Part shown: piece after piece, positions 9,759 through 20,245 of the stretch
How the letters are laid out: each line of letters opens with the position of its first letter
Numbering within the stretch: the first letter of the stretch is position 1
DNA from: Leptospira selangorensis
GTDB taxonomy: Bacteria; Spirochaetota; Leptospiria; Leptospirales; Leptospiraceae
Assembly: GCF_004769405.1 (NCBI RefSeq)
Contig: NZ_RQES01000015.1
Coordinates: 1-59,106, forward strand
DNA: 59,106 nt
Direction of reading: 5' to 3'
Translations under genes and position numbers: made by a program
Notes under the pieces: model-generated
Databases searched by the model: none
Seen by the model: only the letters and a program-made list of their open reading frames with translations
Told to the model about the DNA's origin: nothing

Positions 9759-10208
9759 TTATTTTTTAAGCCAAGTTTGAGTTCTACCGATCAAAGAAAA
9801 ACCGATGAACCCTCTAACGTTCAATTTAGCACCACCGTCAGTGGCTTTTAATTTACATTTATATGTTTTGCCGTTATTCGGATCCATAATGGTTCCGCCG
9901 GTATATTCGTCATCGTCCAGGCTCAAACCTTTGATGATAACAAGACCGATAACAGGCTTGTCCTTATCTGCACCTTCACATTTGGTACAAACTTTCGGCT
10001 TACCATCTTTATCCAAAGGATCTCTTAAGCTGGCGATTTTTCCGTAAATTTTGCCACCTTGCTCATAAAGCTCTACTACGGACTTTTCTTTACCGTCTTC
10101 GTCATCAATGGTTTTCCATTTTCCGACTACCGGAAGCGCGTCAGCAAATATGGATTCACCAACTAAAAACGCCGCCAAAACGACAAACAAAACGAGTGAT
10201 TTTTTCAT
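9759..10208 (-). CDS. DUF2147 secreted protein, copy 2
   Basis: A second 149-aa DUF2147 protein, roughly 60% identical to copy 1 by eye, with signal peptide (FVVLAAFLVGESIFA), GKWKTIDDEDGKEKS, a CTKCEG motif and the same FIGFSLIGRTQTW ending. The two CxxC cysteines are conserved in both copies and may form a disulfide. The tandem arrangement points to a local duplication. It has its own upstream region shared with the divergent lipoprotein gene at 10419, and its own terminator. Role unknown; an envelope function is inferred from the signal peptide. Confidence 0.88.
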   Translation of the reverse strand: MKKSLVLFVVLAAFLVGESIFADALPVVGKWKTIDDEDGKEKSVVELYEQGGKIYGKIASLRDPLDKDGKPKVCTKCEGADKDKPVIGLVIIKGLSLDDDEYTGGTIMDPNNGKTYKCKLKATDGGAKLNVRGFIGFSLIGRTQTWLKK

Positions 10209-10418
10209 TTTTGATTAACCCCTTAACGTTTCTCTTGAAATCGGTTATATTTAGTCTTCTTTGGAACCTAGCAAGCAAACTATTCTTTGAGGCACTTTTT
10301 TTGCTCAAAAACCCCGAATTTTACAGGGAAGAAATAGGGTTTTACGCAAAAACATGTAGTCTCATAGGTTAAATTATAAGAGAATCCGGTTTTTACCTGT
10401 TTTCTTAGAGTATTTATT

Positions 10419-11576
10419 ATGTTTTCGAATCGTTTTCTCCCCTATTTACGTGTATTTCTCTCCGCTCTTATCTCTGTATTTTTCTTATTTTACTGCTCTC
10501 CTGGTGACAAAGGTTCCAAAACAAACGATTTGATCGCGTTATCCTTACTTACAAACAGGGACCAAATCGCTGAGGCTCTAACCTCAGCAATGGATCCAGT
10601 ATCAGGTTCTATGGAAGGTTTAAGCGGAGAAGGTGCATCGGTTGCAATCAGAGGAAATCGTATCACTTGGCCGGAAAGGATCAGTTCTATAGGGCATCGT
10701 CTTTGGAATAAAGGACCTGATTTCGGAGAATTAGAAGCTTATAATTTTTCATTCAACTGTTGGGGCGGAGGAAATTATTCCAGACAAGTCGCCTCTACTG
10801 ATACAAATGCTTATGATTTCTTGGATTATATTTTGAATGGGAACAATCCTTCTTCTTCTTTCTTAGTTTCTAAAGAATTTGGGAATTGTAAATTTTTACC
10901 TTTTAGTAATTGGGCAGTCGATGGCCTAACTGAAAATATTTGGAGTAATCTTTCCGGCTCTTCTCCATTCGTACAAAACGGTACGAATTTGAAAATTGGA
11001 GTGAATCGTACCATTCAAAATTCATCCCAAGGAATTTCTGTAAAAGTAACCGGATCTGGTGCGCCACTTTCTTACGGAGCAGGAACTCCAACAACTAACC
11101 AGGCTTATTCTTTAACTTGGAATAATATTCTCACAGGCGCTTCTCCCGGAATTTCCTCTTACTCACAAGACGTTTCCGTTTTGAGAGAAGGTTACTCCGG
11201 ATCGGATCTTATTTTCTCTCACCAGGTTTCTTCTTTGAGTTCTCTGCAGTACGGCGCGGATAGAAGCGACTCTAATCCTTTATCCTGGTACCGTCTCTGG
11301 AGTGCGGGTTCTTTACAGGTAATACATGTGGAGAAAAATTTCACATTGACCGTTTCCGTAGATGAACCTGTGAAATGGAAATACGTAGATTGTCTTCCTA
11401 GAGCGGGAAAAGTATCTTTCACCTTGAGTGGAGATCTGACAGGGACGGGAACCGTCTCCTTCTCCAGTGGCTCAGGCTATTATGTTTACACTGTGACTGA
11501 TTCCGACGGAAATAATTCTACAGAGCAGGGAAATCTGGACTTCTCCTCTTGTAGCGTCCCTCTTTTTATTCTCTAA
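10419..11576 (+). CDS. hypothetical lipoprotein
   Basis: A 385-aa protein with an N-terminal hydrophobic segment ending in lipobox FLFYC (Cys26) followed by SPGDKGSK, typical of leptospiral lipoproteins. The mature part is rich in Ser, Gly, Asn and aromatic residues, with four or five scattered cysteines, and ends with beta-rich segments such as KVSFTLSGDLTGTGTVSF and a terminal SVPLFIL. No known domain recognised. It is followed 63 nt later by the FGE-domain gene on the same strand, with a hairpin between the two. Confidence 0.7.
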   Translation: MFSNRFLPYLRVFLSALISVFFLFYCSPGDKGSKTNDLIALSLLTNRDQIAEALTSAMDPVSGSMEGLSGEGASVAIRGNRITWPERISSIGHRLWNKGPDFGELEAYNFSFNCWGGGNYSRQVASTDTNAYDFLDYILNGNNPSSSFLVSKEFGNCKFLPFSNWAVDGLTENIWSNLSGSSPFVQNGTNLKIGVNRTIQNSSQGISVKVTGSGAPLSYGAGTPTTNQAYSLTWNNILTGASPGISSYSQDVSVLREGYSGSDLIFSHQVSSLSSLQYGADRSDSNPLSWYRLWSAGSLQVIHVEKNFTLTVSVDEPVKWKYVDCLPRAGKVSFTLSGDLTGTGTVSFSSGSGYYVYTVTDSDGNNSTEQGNLDFSSCSVPLFIL

Positions 11577-11606
11577 AATTTCTCTTGCATAAGAACCTAC
11601 CCGGCC

Positions 11607-11628
11607 GAATCCTCTTGGGAAAGGATTC
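11607..11628 (+). terminator. hairpin between lipoprotein and FGE genes
   Basis: GAATCCT and AGGATTC (8-nt loop) form a 7-bp stem, followed by TT only. It could be a weak terminator for the lipoprotein gene, or a leader hairpin close to the start at 11640. Confidence 0.4.
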
Positions 11629-11639
11629 TTCCAGGTTTG

Positions 11640-12530
11640 ATGAACTCATACTCCTTTCGTCCGATCCATTTTATCATTTTATTTTTATCTATAATCTTCC
11701 TGATTGCTCCTCATGTTCTGGGATCTCCTGACCCGAGCAAACCTTGCTACGGAAAAAAGATCAAAGGAATGCAATGTATTCCGGAAGGATATTTTGTCCG
11801 CGGAAGTAATACCCACGATCCGGACGAGGCACCCGAACAAAAAATTTATCTCAGCGATTTCTTCATAGATCTTTACGAAGTCACAAACGAGGACTTCAGC
11901 AAATGTATAGAAGAAGGTTCCTGCAAAGATTGTCTATACAACGGTACCTGCGATTATATTGGCCCAGCTTATGGTGATCTATACCTAAAACCCAAACAAC
12001 CTGTCTTAGGAGTGAGTTGGTACACCGCAAAAGAATATTGTGAATGGGTGGGCAAAAGACTTCCGACAGAGGCGGAATGGGAGAAGGCTGCTAGAGGTCC
12101 GAAAGGCAATTTATTTCCTTGGGGGAATAAACCAGCAAACTGTAAGTTAGCCGTCATCGAAGAAGATGAAAGAAAAGGTTGTGTTTATAAAAAAATCAAT
12201 CCTCCGAATTTAATGCCGACCGCTCCTGTAGGAAGTAGACCCGCCGGAGTATACGGATTATTCGATATGGCAGGTAATTCTTGGGAATGGGTCCAAGACT
12301 GGTACTCCGAAAATTACAAAGTATGCGGAGAAGCGTGCAACGGAAAAGATCCGAAAGGACCTTGCGAGGGAGAAGATAATTGTCCCGGCTTCGATAAAAA
12401 AACCTTAAAAGGTGGATCCTGGTGGTGGCCCTCAAGTTATGCAAGAGGTTCCAAAAGAAGAGCACATGTTCCGCAAAATTTCCCGGAATACCATCATTTT
12501 GGGTTCCGTTGTGCAAAAGACGCAGGTTAA
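11640..12530 (+). CDS. formylglycine-generating-enzyme (SUMF1/FGE-sulfatase) domain protein, exported
   Basis: A 296-aa exported protein with a signal peptide and one FGE-sulfatase domain from about residue 45. Family landmarks: GYFVRGSN, FFIDLYEVTNEDF, QPVLGVSWYTAKEYCEWVGKR, LPTEAEWEKAARGP, YGLFDMAGNSWEWVQDWY, LKGGSWWWPSS and the final HHFGFRCAKD. Such domains oxidise sulfatase cysteines in true FGE, but most bacterial members are of unknown or non-catalytic role, for example substrate-binding. The protein has many extra cysteines (CKDCLYNGTC, CGEACNG), consistent with an oxidising envelope location. No sulfatase gene is in the window. The start is the ATG; a TTG lies one codon before. Confidence 0.88.
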   Translation: MNSYSFRPIHFIILFLSIIFLIAPHVLGSPDPSKPCYGKKIKGMQCIPEGYFVRGSNTHDPDEAPEQKIYLSDFFIDLYEVTNEDFSKCIEEGSCKDCLYNGTCDYIGPAYGDLYLKPKQPVLGVSWYTAKEYCEWVGKRLPTEAEWEKAARGPKGNLFPWGNKPANCKLAVIEEDERKGCVYKKINPPNLMPTAPVGSRPAGVYGLFDMAGNSWEWVQDWYSENYKVCGEACNGKDPKGPCEGEDNCPGFDKKTLKGGSWWWPSSYARGSKRRAHVPQNFPEYHHFGFRCAKDAG

Positions 12531-12593
12531 AAAGCTATACAACGTACAGCACTCTTATAAACAAACGTAAGAAGCCAAAAATGGTCATGCGAA

Positions 12594-14684
12594 ATGAAAA
12601 CAAAAAATCTAAAGGAACCTATCGTTTCTATCTTATTGGTCCTCCTAGTACTGGGATGTGGATCCTCGGGGCCTACTCCAATCGCCGGAACAGAAACCCC
12701 ATCTACAAATTGGGAACAAGATAAAAGTCCATATATAATTTCTAACTGGGCGTTTTCGGAAATACCTCCTGGAAATTTTTTCCACGGGCATTTTCCGATT
12801 TTACCTGGACAAAATTCCGAAAACCCTTCCGGTCAAGATTCTTACAAAATAGAATCTTTTTTAGCCGCGCCTTCAAATATCACGAATTATAATCCTAAAC
12901 AAAAGGATTCTTCTTTTGTATTTTTTCATTCGGTCAAGAGAAGTAAGAACGATCTAGATATATTACTTTCTGCTTATGTACCTTTCTGTCCTTCCGGCTG
13001 TTACCTGGGAGTAAAATCGGAAGGCAAGGAACAGATAGTCGTGCCCGGAGAATCGGAAGATTCCTCCAAACCTAGGATCGTAGTTATTCCTTTCCAAAAT
13101 GAAGAAGTCACGTTAGCGCTGCAGTTATTTCCCTTTAACGGGCCCCGAAACATGATGGAAAATCCTGTAGTAGGTAGTTTTTCGGAAATACAAACCGTCT
13201 ATCTGGTAAAAGCGCTTAGAGTATTATTATTCAGCTCTTTGGAATTTTTCTCCTTCTTCTTTTTTGCGTTTATTTATATCCGAAGACCCCAAGATAAATT
13301 TAATCTATCCTTCTCTCTTTTAAACTTATCCTTGGCAATCTGGTACCCTGCTTACGAAGGTTGGTTCCAATACATAGTAGATTCTCCTTGGACCTGGGTC
13401 ATCTTCGGATATTCTCTTGGAGCATTTCTTCCCATTCTATTTTATGAATTTACGATCGGGATTTTCCAAGCGCCCAGAAATATTCCGGGAAGAATATTAC
13501 AATTTCTTTTTATTCTACTGACCATATGGCCTCCTCTGGAATACGGGATCACAGGAGGGCATCAATTTTTCGGAAAGATCGCCTTTCATATATTCTTAGT
13601 CATATTAGTATTCTTTTATATGAATACTTTATATATATTTTTCAGATACAGATGGAGTAGTATTCTATCTTTTAGATGGGTAGTGACAGGTTTGATACTT
13701 GTAGCAGTATCCTCATTTTATACGGTAATGAGTTTTGCGGGTTTCGGCCAGGCCCAACCTTGGGTAAACGAAAGTTTCTTAGGCTTAACATTATTATTTA
13801 GCTTAGCTCTTGCCAAAAGATATGCGGAAGTTTTCAGAGCCTTGGAGAAATCGGAAGGCAAATTAAAATCCTTAAATGAATCCTTAGAAACAAAGGTAGA
13901 AGAAAGAACTAAAATTATAGAACTCCAAAAAGCTGAGCTCGTACAAAAAGGGAGAATTTTAGCAAAAGATCTTTCCATTGCAGGAAAGATCCAAAATGCA
14001 CTTCTACCCAGAGAACTTCCTGTTATACCAAATGCAAGGATCTCCTACAGATATAAACCGATGATGGAAATAGGTGGAGACCTATTAGATGTGATCTATG
14101 ATCCTTCTACAAGCTCTTTGGGAATGTTCATCGGAGACGTGACAGGTCATGGAGTTTCTGCGGCACTTTTAGCATCCATGTTAAAAATGACTTTGGGAGA
14201 TTGGTCTATACTTCTCCAAGATCCTTCTTCTCTTCTATTACATATTCGTAATCAATTCGAAGGAAAATTGGACGGACATTTTATTACTGCCACATTAGTG
14301 ACTGTGGATCTGAGATCCGGCAAAACATTGATCGCAAATGCAGGACATCCTGAATGTCTTATTTTGAGAAAAGGTGGAGTTGTAGAATTTTACAGACCTA
14401 AAGGGGTCGCTATCTACGAGGCAATTCCAACCACTTACCAAACAGAATCAGTGGATTTAAAACCTGGAGACAAAGTAGTATTGTATACGGATGGAATTCC
14501 TGATTCCAGAAATACGGAAGGAGAATTTTTCGGAGAAGATCGTTTATCCGATTTACTTAGGAAAAATTCCGATCAACTCCCCGAGGATCTTTGCGATTCG
14601 GTGATATACGGAGTCCAATCTTTTCAAGGAGAATTCCAAAACCAGGACGATATGGCCTTGCTTGTAGTGGAATATTTAGGTTAA
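12594..14684 (+). CDS. 7TM sensor-linked SpoIIE-type serine/threonine phosphatase
   Basis: A 696-aa signalling protein. The order is a lipoprotein-type signal (lipobox LVLGC, Cys22), an extracytoplasmic region to about residue 200, seven hydrophobic helices (about 205-410), a coiled coil (SLNESLETKVEERTKIIELQ), and a C-terminal PP2C/SpoIIE phosphatase domain (about 465-696). Metal-binding motifs are intact: GGDLLDV, IGDVTGHG, NAGHPE, YTDGIPDS and the final NQDDMALL. It therefore should dephosphorylate a protein, classically an anti-sigma-factor antagonist or a related regulator, in response to an envelope signal. No STAS or anti-sigma gene is adjacent. It starts 63 nt after the FGE gene and ends against the leftward gene at 14685. 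Confidence 0.9.
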   Translation: MKTKNLKEPIVSILLVLLVLGCGSSGPTPIAGTETPSTNWEQDKSPYIISNWAFSEIPPGNFFHGHFPILPGQNSENPSGQDSYKIESFLAAPSNITNYNPKQKDSSFVFFHSVKRSKNDLDILLSAYVPFCPSGCYLGVKSEGKEQIVVPGESEDSSKPRIVVIPFQNEEVTLALQLFPFNGPRNMMENPVVGSFSEIQTVYLVKALRVLLFSSLEFFSFFFFAFIYIRRPQDKFNLSFSLLNLSLAIWYPAYEGWFQYIVDSPWTWVIFGYSLGAFLPILFYEFTIGIFQAPRNIPGRILQFLFILLTIWPPLEYGITGGHQFFGKIAFHIFLVILVFFYMNTLYIFFRYRWSSILSFRWVVTGLILVAVSSFYTVMSFAGFGQAQPWVNESFLGLTLLFSLALAKRYAEVFRALEKSEGKLKSLNESLETKVEERTKIIELQKAELVQKGRILAKDLSIAGKIQNALLPRELPVIPNARISYRYKPMMEIGGDLLDVIYDPSTSSLGMFIGDVTGHGVSAALLASMLKMTLGDWSILLQDPSSLLLHIRNQFEGKLDGHFITATLVTVDLRSGKTLIANAGHPECLILRKGGVVEFYRPKGVAIYEAIPTTYQTESVDLKPGDKVVLYTDGIPDSRNTEGEFFGEDRLSDLLRKNSDQLPEDLCDSVIYGVQSFQGEFQNQDDMALLVVEYLG

Positions 14685-15779
14685 TTAGTTCCCAATATTC
14701 TCCCAGCGAATCTGGGCTTTTTTGAATTTTTGGAAAGGCCCTAGATCACATTCAGGATGTTCGGAAAGAGGAATTGATTCTTCTTCCAATTCTCTGCATG
14801 CTAAATCCTTCCAATTGATGGAAAAGATCCGGATGGAAATTTTTCCGACTATATCTTCTTTTTCTAATGGAGGATAAAAGATAGGAACTATCCCATAGGT
14901 CCGATTGTCTTCTAAGGCAACATACTGATCATTTCCCAAAGTAATTACTTTAAACGGAAAATATTGAAACAAAGACAAAACCGATTGAGGACTTTCTTTG
15001 GAATAAACTGTCTTATAAGTTTTTCCCAAATTGGTTTCATCCAAAGAATGATCCAGATTTGTTCTTTCTCCATTCTCTCCCAGATTTACAAAATCACGAT
15101 TAAATTCTCCGGAACGAATAGGGATCCCATTCACAAAAATTTCGGTCAATGCAGGAAGATTTTCCTGAGAATATTTATATGAAACAGTGTCACGAGGCAG
15201 ACCGATAATCCTAGAAGGAACTATTCCGTTCTCTTCCGTTTTTTTTAAGATGGTGTCTCCCCTTTTGAGCTCAAAACCCGATTTTTGGACCAAAACCAGA
15301 TCTCCTCTCTGAAAATTCGGCTCCATGGCTTCCGTTCTTAATCCATAAACATCGATCCAAAATTCTCGAACAAGTTTAGTGCCGAAGAAAAAAATCGATA
15401 AAGAGAATATTATAAAACTTGCACATATGTAAATTTTTCCGTAAGGAAAGAATAAGAAAAAATTTTTCTCTTCTTCATATTTTAAATAACTTTTGCGGGT
15501 GAAGTAGGCTAACAAAAAAGGATAAAGAAGTATCCCTAATATGGAAATCCAAAAGAGTAAATAGGATAAAAACCCCCCACCCAAAAATCGGAACAGAGAA
15601 AGAAGTACTATAGGAGAAAGATAAACCGCCGAAGCCAAAACGACGGAAGAACGAATATCTTTTAAAATTAGAAATCCGACCGGAGGCAAAAACAAATTTA
15701 ATATAAAAGAAAAAGTGAATCTCACTGAGGAGAAAACGGCAAAAGAAGAGAATATCTTCTTCCTAAAAGATTCAGGCAC
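14685..15779 (-). CDS. signal peptidase I-like membrane protein lacking the catalytic Ser and Lys
   Basis: A 364-aa protein. About four TM helices fill the first 140 residues, then comes an S26A/LepB-like domain. Box B reads LRTEAMEPNFQRGD where active enzymes have SGSMEPTL...GD, so the nucleophilic Ser is Ala. Box D reads PSRIIGLPRD where active enzymes have KR(V/I)IGLPGD, so the general-base Lys is Ser. Box E is reduced to LEDNRTYG. The fold is retained but peptidase activity should be lost. The start is GTG, overlapping the upstream isoprenoid-synthase-like gene by 8 nt (GTGCCTGA), so translation is coupled. It may bind rather than cut signal peptides, or act in another membrane process. 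Confidence 0.8.
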   Translation of the reverse strand: MPESFRKKIFSSFAVFSSVRFTFSFILNLFLPPVGFLILKDIRSSVVLASAVYLSPIVLLSLFRFLGGGFLSYLLFWISILGILLYPFLLAYFTRKSYLKYEEEKNFFLFFPYGKIYICASFIIFSLSIFFFGTKLVREFWIDVYGLRTEAMEPNFQRGDLVLVQKSGFELKRGDTILKKTEENGIVPSRIIGLPRDTVSYKYSQENLPALTEIFVNGIPIRSGEFNRDFVNLGENGERTNLDHSLDETNLGKTYKTVYSKESPQSVLSLFQYFPFKVITLGNDQYVALEDNRTYGIVPIFYPPLEKEDIVGKISIRIFSINWKDLACRELEEESIPLSEHPECDLGPFQKFKKAQIRWENIGN

Positions 15780-16689
15780 GACTAGGTTCCGTAATTTTTA
15801 AAGAAAGTAAGGAGTTCGAATATTTAGGTAAATGTAGATCTTCTGCGAGTTTAGAAGCCTCATTCAAATAAGAATTGATCAGATCCGAGATCTGTCTTTC
15901 TAATTGGATCTCTTCTATAAGCCCTAAAATTTCCTGCTTTTTATCCCTTTTCCAGTCTTGTCTTTTGTCTTCCGGTAGAAAATAGATCATAGAGGAAATG
16001 TCCTCATTCTCCAAATCTTCGCCTATATCCTGGTAATCGTCCAAAAGTCTCCAAGCAACACCAAAGGATTCATACATTTTTCTCACAAGTTCTGCTTGGT
16101 CCTTGGAGAAAAAAGATCTGGCAAGCAAGTATGGTTGTAAAGACCAGATCCCCATTTGAGAACGAAATCTGGAAAGATGAGCTTCTAAACTTTCCGCAAT
16201 TCCTAGATCGACAATGGATTTGAAATATCTATCGATGAATTCGTCTGCGATCAAAACGCCGTCATGCACTTCTTTGCCGAATAATTTGCTGGATTGCGCG
16301 TATCTGGTCCAAGCCTCGGTCCTAAGCTGTAGAATGATATGATTTGCTCTTAAAGAGCCGTCGGTTAGATGATCATCAAGGGAATGAAGTAATAACGCAG
16401 AAGAATGAGATTCCAGAAGTAAGGTTAGCCAAGGATTTTCCCAAGGCAATGCATGTGCGGATTCATTGATCCAATACAGAATAGAATAACTCGGACTATA
16501 ATACTTTCTTAAAAAATTAAATCCCTCCGTTACGCTATTTTGGGAATATTTATATAAGAATAAAACCGCCTCAGTCCTAAGGGAAATTGGCAATCCATAA
16601 CAAATGCTTAAAGCAGAGCGATTCAGTAATTTGCAGAATTCCTCCGCCTCTCCGGGGTTATCCGAAAGACCGAAATCAAGCCTTTGCAT
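15772..16689 (-). CDS. class I isoprenoid-synthase-like protein
   Basis: About 305 aa, mostly helical. Two Asp-rich motifs appear in the spacing of trans-isoprenyl diphosphate synthases and class I terpene synthases: LLHSLDDHLTDG (about residue 105) and WRLLDDYQDIGEDLENED (about residue 220). These would bind magnesium and an allylic diphosphate. Overall similarity to ordinary IspA/IspB proteins is weak, and the usual FQxxDD context is replaced by WRLLDDYQD, so the product cannot be predicted. The ATG at 16689 is used; a GTG lies two codons upstream and neither has a clear binding site. The stop overlaps the next gene. Function is inferred from motifs only. Confidence 0.65.
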   Translation of the reverse strand: MQRLDFGLSDNPGEAEEFCKLLNRSALSICYGLPISLRTEAVLFLYKYSQNSVTEGFNFLRKYYSPSYSILYWINESAHALPWENPWLTLLLESHSSALLLHSLDDHLTDGSLRANHIILQLRTEAWTRYAQSSKLFGKEVHDGVLIADEFIDRYFKSIVDLGIAESLEAHLSRFRSQMGIWSLQPYLLARSFFSKDQAELVRKMYESFGVAWRLLDDYQDIGEDLENEDISSMIYFLPEDKRQDWKRDKKQEILGLIEEIQLERQISDLINSYLNEASKLAEDLHLPKYSNSLLSLKITEPSRA

Positions 16690-17051
16690 GGCCACATATT
16701 GGAGAAATTTCTTTTTTTTACCATTTATTTAATTTCTTCTGGGAAATTTTTGTGATAAATAAGGTTTTTTAAAGATTCTTTCCGGAAACAATATTCCATT
16801 TTAGTATTTTAGAATTTGATAACAGGATTTACCCCAATCATGGTAATGGCATCTAAAACGCTGAATGTGATGCTGAATTATGTCTCTTAATTAAGGTAGA
16901 AGTTTCTAAAAACATACGTTACGCCCCTATCGATCAAAATTAAACCCTTGGAAGATTATAAAATCGGAATACAGATTCCGTAATGTATTCAATATTATTC
17001 TTGCAGATTTAAAATCTCAGCAAGAACCTCCTGAAATCGGCGGGAAATAGT
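16690..17051. other. 362-nt spacer, no gene seen
   Basis: AT-rich spacer between the leftward isoprenoid-synthase-like gene and the small rightward frame at 17052. No stable hairpin, RNA gene or clear promoter could be picked out. Confidence 0.5.
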
Positions 17052-17264
17052 TTGAGAACTTTTTTAGATTTTATTCATACAGAAAAAGCAAATCATCCTC
17101 AATTCATGCTCAGCATCCAAAAAGAAGATCCTAATTATTTACAAGATTGGTTCCAAACTATAGGATATGATGTTTCTACTTGGGAATGTTCCAAGGTGAT
17201 CGAAACATTTAAGACTACAGTAGGTCCTATAACAGGTGACCCAGGTCCTTCTGCCCTACATTAA
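17052..17264 (+). CDS. possible small protein, Nif11-leader-like
   Basis: A 70-codon frame starting with TTG, with no ATG in frame and only a weak binding site (CGGGAAATAG). The product has the layout of Nif11-type leader peptides: FLDFIHTEKANHPQFMLSIQ, then a Gly-Tyr-Asp turn (QTIGYDVSTWECSKVIETF) where those peptides have a G(F/Y)xxT-type segment, then a Gly/Pro-rich tail GPITGDPGPSALH. Nif11-like peptides are leaders of ribosomally made modified peptides, but a Cys-rich core is missing and no modification enzyme is next to it. It may be an orphan, a decayed copy or chance. Confidence 0.35.
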   Translation: MRTFLDFIHTEKANHPQFMLSIQKEDPNYLQDWFQTIGYDVSTWECSKVIETFKTTVGPITGDPGPSALH

Positions 17265-17319
17265 AATTTTATAATGACTGATTCGATTGGCCCAAGCCAA
17301 AAAAATTCTCGGAAAAAGT

Positions 17320-18054
17320 TTAGATAGCTATCCCGAATAAGATCTGCAATTGGGCACCGTAAGGATTTTGATGAGATCGAGCTTCCTTCTCCGGTTCTTG
17401 CCAATCTTTTTGTAATTGCCTATAATCCCAATTTGTATTGGTATTATAGGAACCTCTTTGTTCATGAGTGCCTCTTTCCGGATAGAATAGAATATTTCCT
17501 CCTATATGAATAAAAAATCCGGAAGTGAAAATATATCTAAAGCCTGCACCCGCAGAAAGAAAAAGTTTTTGTTGGGAAATATTCCAGGCATAGTCCTTAT
17601 AATTTCCACTCGGGAAATAGGTTTCTGTCTTTCTTTGTTTTTCCGAATAAGTTTCTAAACCACCGCCCGCCGCAAAATAATAAGGACCGGAAAAAGGAAA
17701 CCATTCCATTTGAAGCGCCAATTGTCTTTGGATCTTTTCAGAATTCGTAAGAGTGAATATTCCTGAAAGATCGGATTGTACACCATTCAGATCCAAATCG
17801 AATCTTTGGATCATTCTTTGCTCTTGCCATTGTACGGAAGCGGCCAATTTAGAAGAAAATTGGACCCCTGAACCGAACCAGCTCAGACCGTTTGCAGTAA
17901 AACCTCCGATAAAAAATTTTCTGGAACTTCTTCTACCGGCTTGCTCCAGTTCGCCTGGAACAGGAGCAAGATCATTGTTTCCCTGGGCAAAAACCGCAGG
18001 TGCACTTACTAAGAAGAATACAAAAATAATTTTTTGAACGAGGTTTTGTTTCAT
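17320..18054 (-). CDS. outer-membrane beta-barrel protein
   Basis: A 244-aa exported protein: signal peptide FVFFLVSAPAVFAQ, cleavage after about residue 23, then alternating strands with aromatic girdle residues (KFFIGGFTANGLSWFGSG, GPYYFAAGGGLETY, LFLSAGAGFRYIFTSGFFIHIGGNILFY) and a final AQLQILFGIAI. This is the pattern of an eight-stranded OmpA/OmpW-sized barrel; no specific family is claimed. The gene follows thiC by 51 nt on the same strand, with a TTCCAAAT/ATTTGGAA inverted repeat (18080-18097) between them that lacks a T-run. No functional tie to thiamine is visible. Confidence 0.7.
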   Translation of the reverse strand: MKQNLVQKIIFVFFLVSAPAVFAQGNNDLAPVPGELEQAGRRSSRKFFIGGFTANGLSWFGSGVQFSSKLAASVQWQEQRMIQRFDLDLNGVQSDLSGIFTLTNSEKIQRQLALQMEWFPFSGPYYFAAGGGLETYSEKQRKTETYFPSGNYKDYAWNISQQKLFLSAGAGFRYIFTSGFFIHIGGNILFYPERGTHEQRGSYNTNTNWDYRQLQKDWQEPEKEARSHQNPYGAQLQILFGIAI

Positions 18055-18105
18055 ACGAATCCGTCCAGCCGATCCAGGATTCCAAATTTATTTGGAAAGG
18101 TCAAG

Positions 18106-19779
<1,674 letters not shown>

Positions 19780-19822
19780 TTATAATCTTTTGCGGACCTA
19801 GATCTCGGGCGTTTGTTTTTTT

Positions 19823-19898
19823 CCGTTTCCCTTCGCAGGCATTATCCTGATCAGGTTCCGGGGACTCTCTCAGAGACTTTTGGTCCCACCCCCAACGG
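19823..19898 (-). promoter_or_regulatory. TPP riboswitch (THI element)
   Basis: On the minus strand the highly conserved aptamer parts appear in order: closing stem CCGTT (19898-19894), GGGGGTGGGACC, CTGAGAGAG, the core ACCTGATCAGGATAATGCC, GCGAAGGGA, and the matching AACGG (19827-19823). It sits about 128 nt upstream of the thiC start. No terminator hairpin with a T-run is seen between it and thiC, so control is more likely at translation initiation. The remaining spacer shows nothing else clear. Confidence 0.97.
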
Positions 19899-20128
19899 TT
19901 CTTCTCCATTGGATTCCTAATTTCTAGTCTTGCAAGGAGTTTTTACGAAACTACGCACTTGGATTCGTGATAGAAAATTCACTGATTTTTCTCAAAGTTT
20001 ATAAAATCAGAATTAACGAACGCATGTTAAGAATCATATGGAAGAGGAAGTGCATGTTTATTTTTTACAACAAATGTTCAAAATAAAATCCCATATAACA
20101 GACTTTTTTATTTTATCAGGAATATCTG

Positions 20129-20157
20129 TTTGACACCCAAGTCCGCATCGCTATTGT
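20129..20157 (+). promoter_or_regulatory. sigma70-type promoter of the first ompL1
   Basis: A perfect -35 TTGACA (20129-20134), 17-nt spacer and -10 TATTGT (20152-20157; 4 of 6 matches). Transcription would begin near 20164, giving an 80-nt leader with AAGGAG 9 nt before the ATG. The region 19900-20128 to its left is AT-rich and should also carry the thiC promoter, which I could not pin down. Confidence 0.65.
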
Positions 20158-20245
20158 CCTGTCCAATGCTTGGGCCCAGCTATAGACATAAATGGTCCAG
20201 GTGAAAAATCACTCTACTATACGAAAAGTTTAAGGAGCTATTTAA

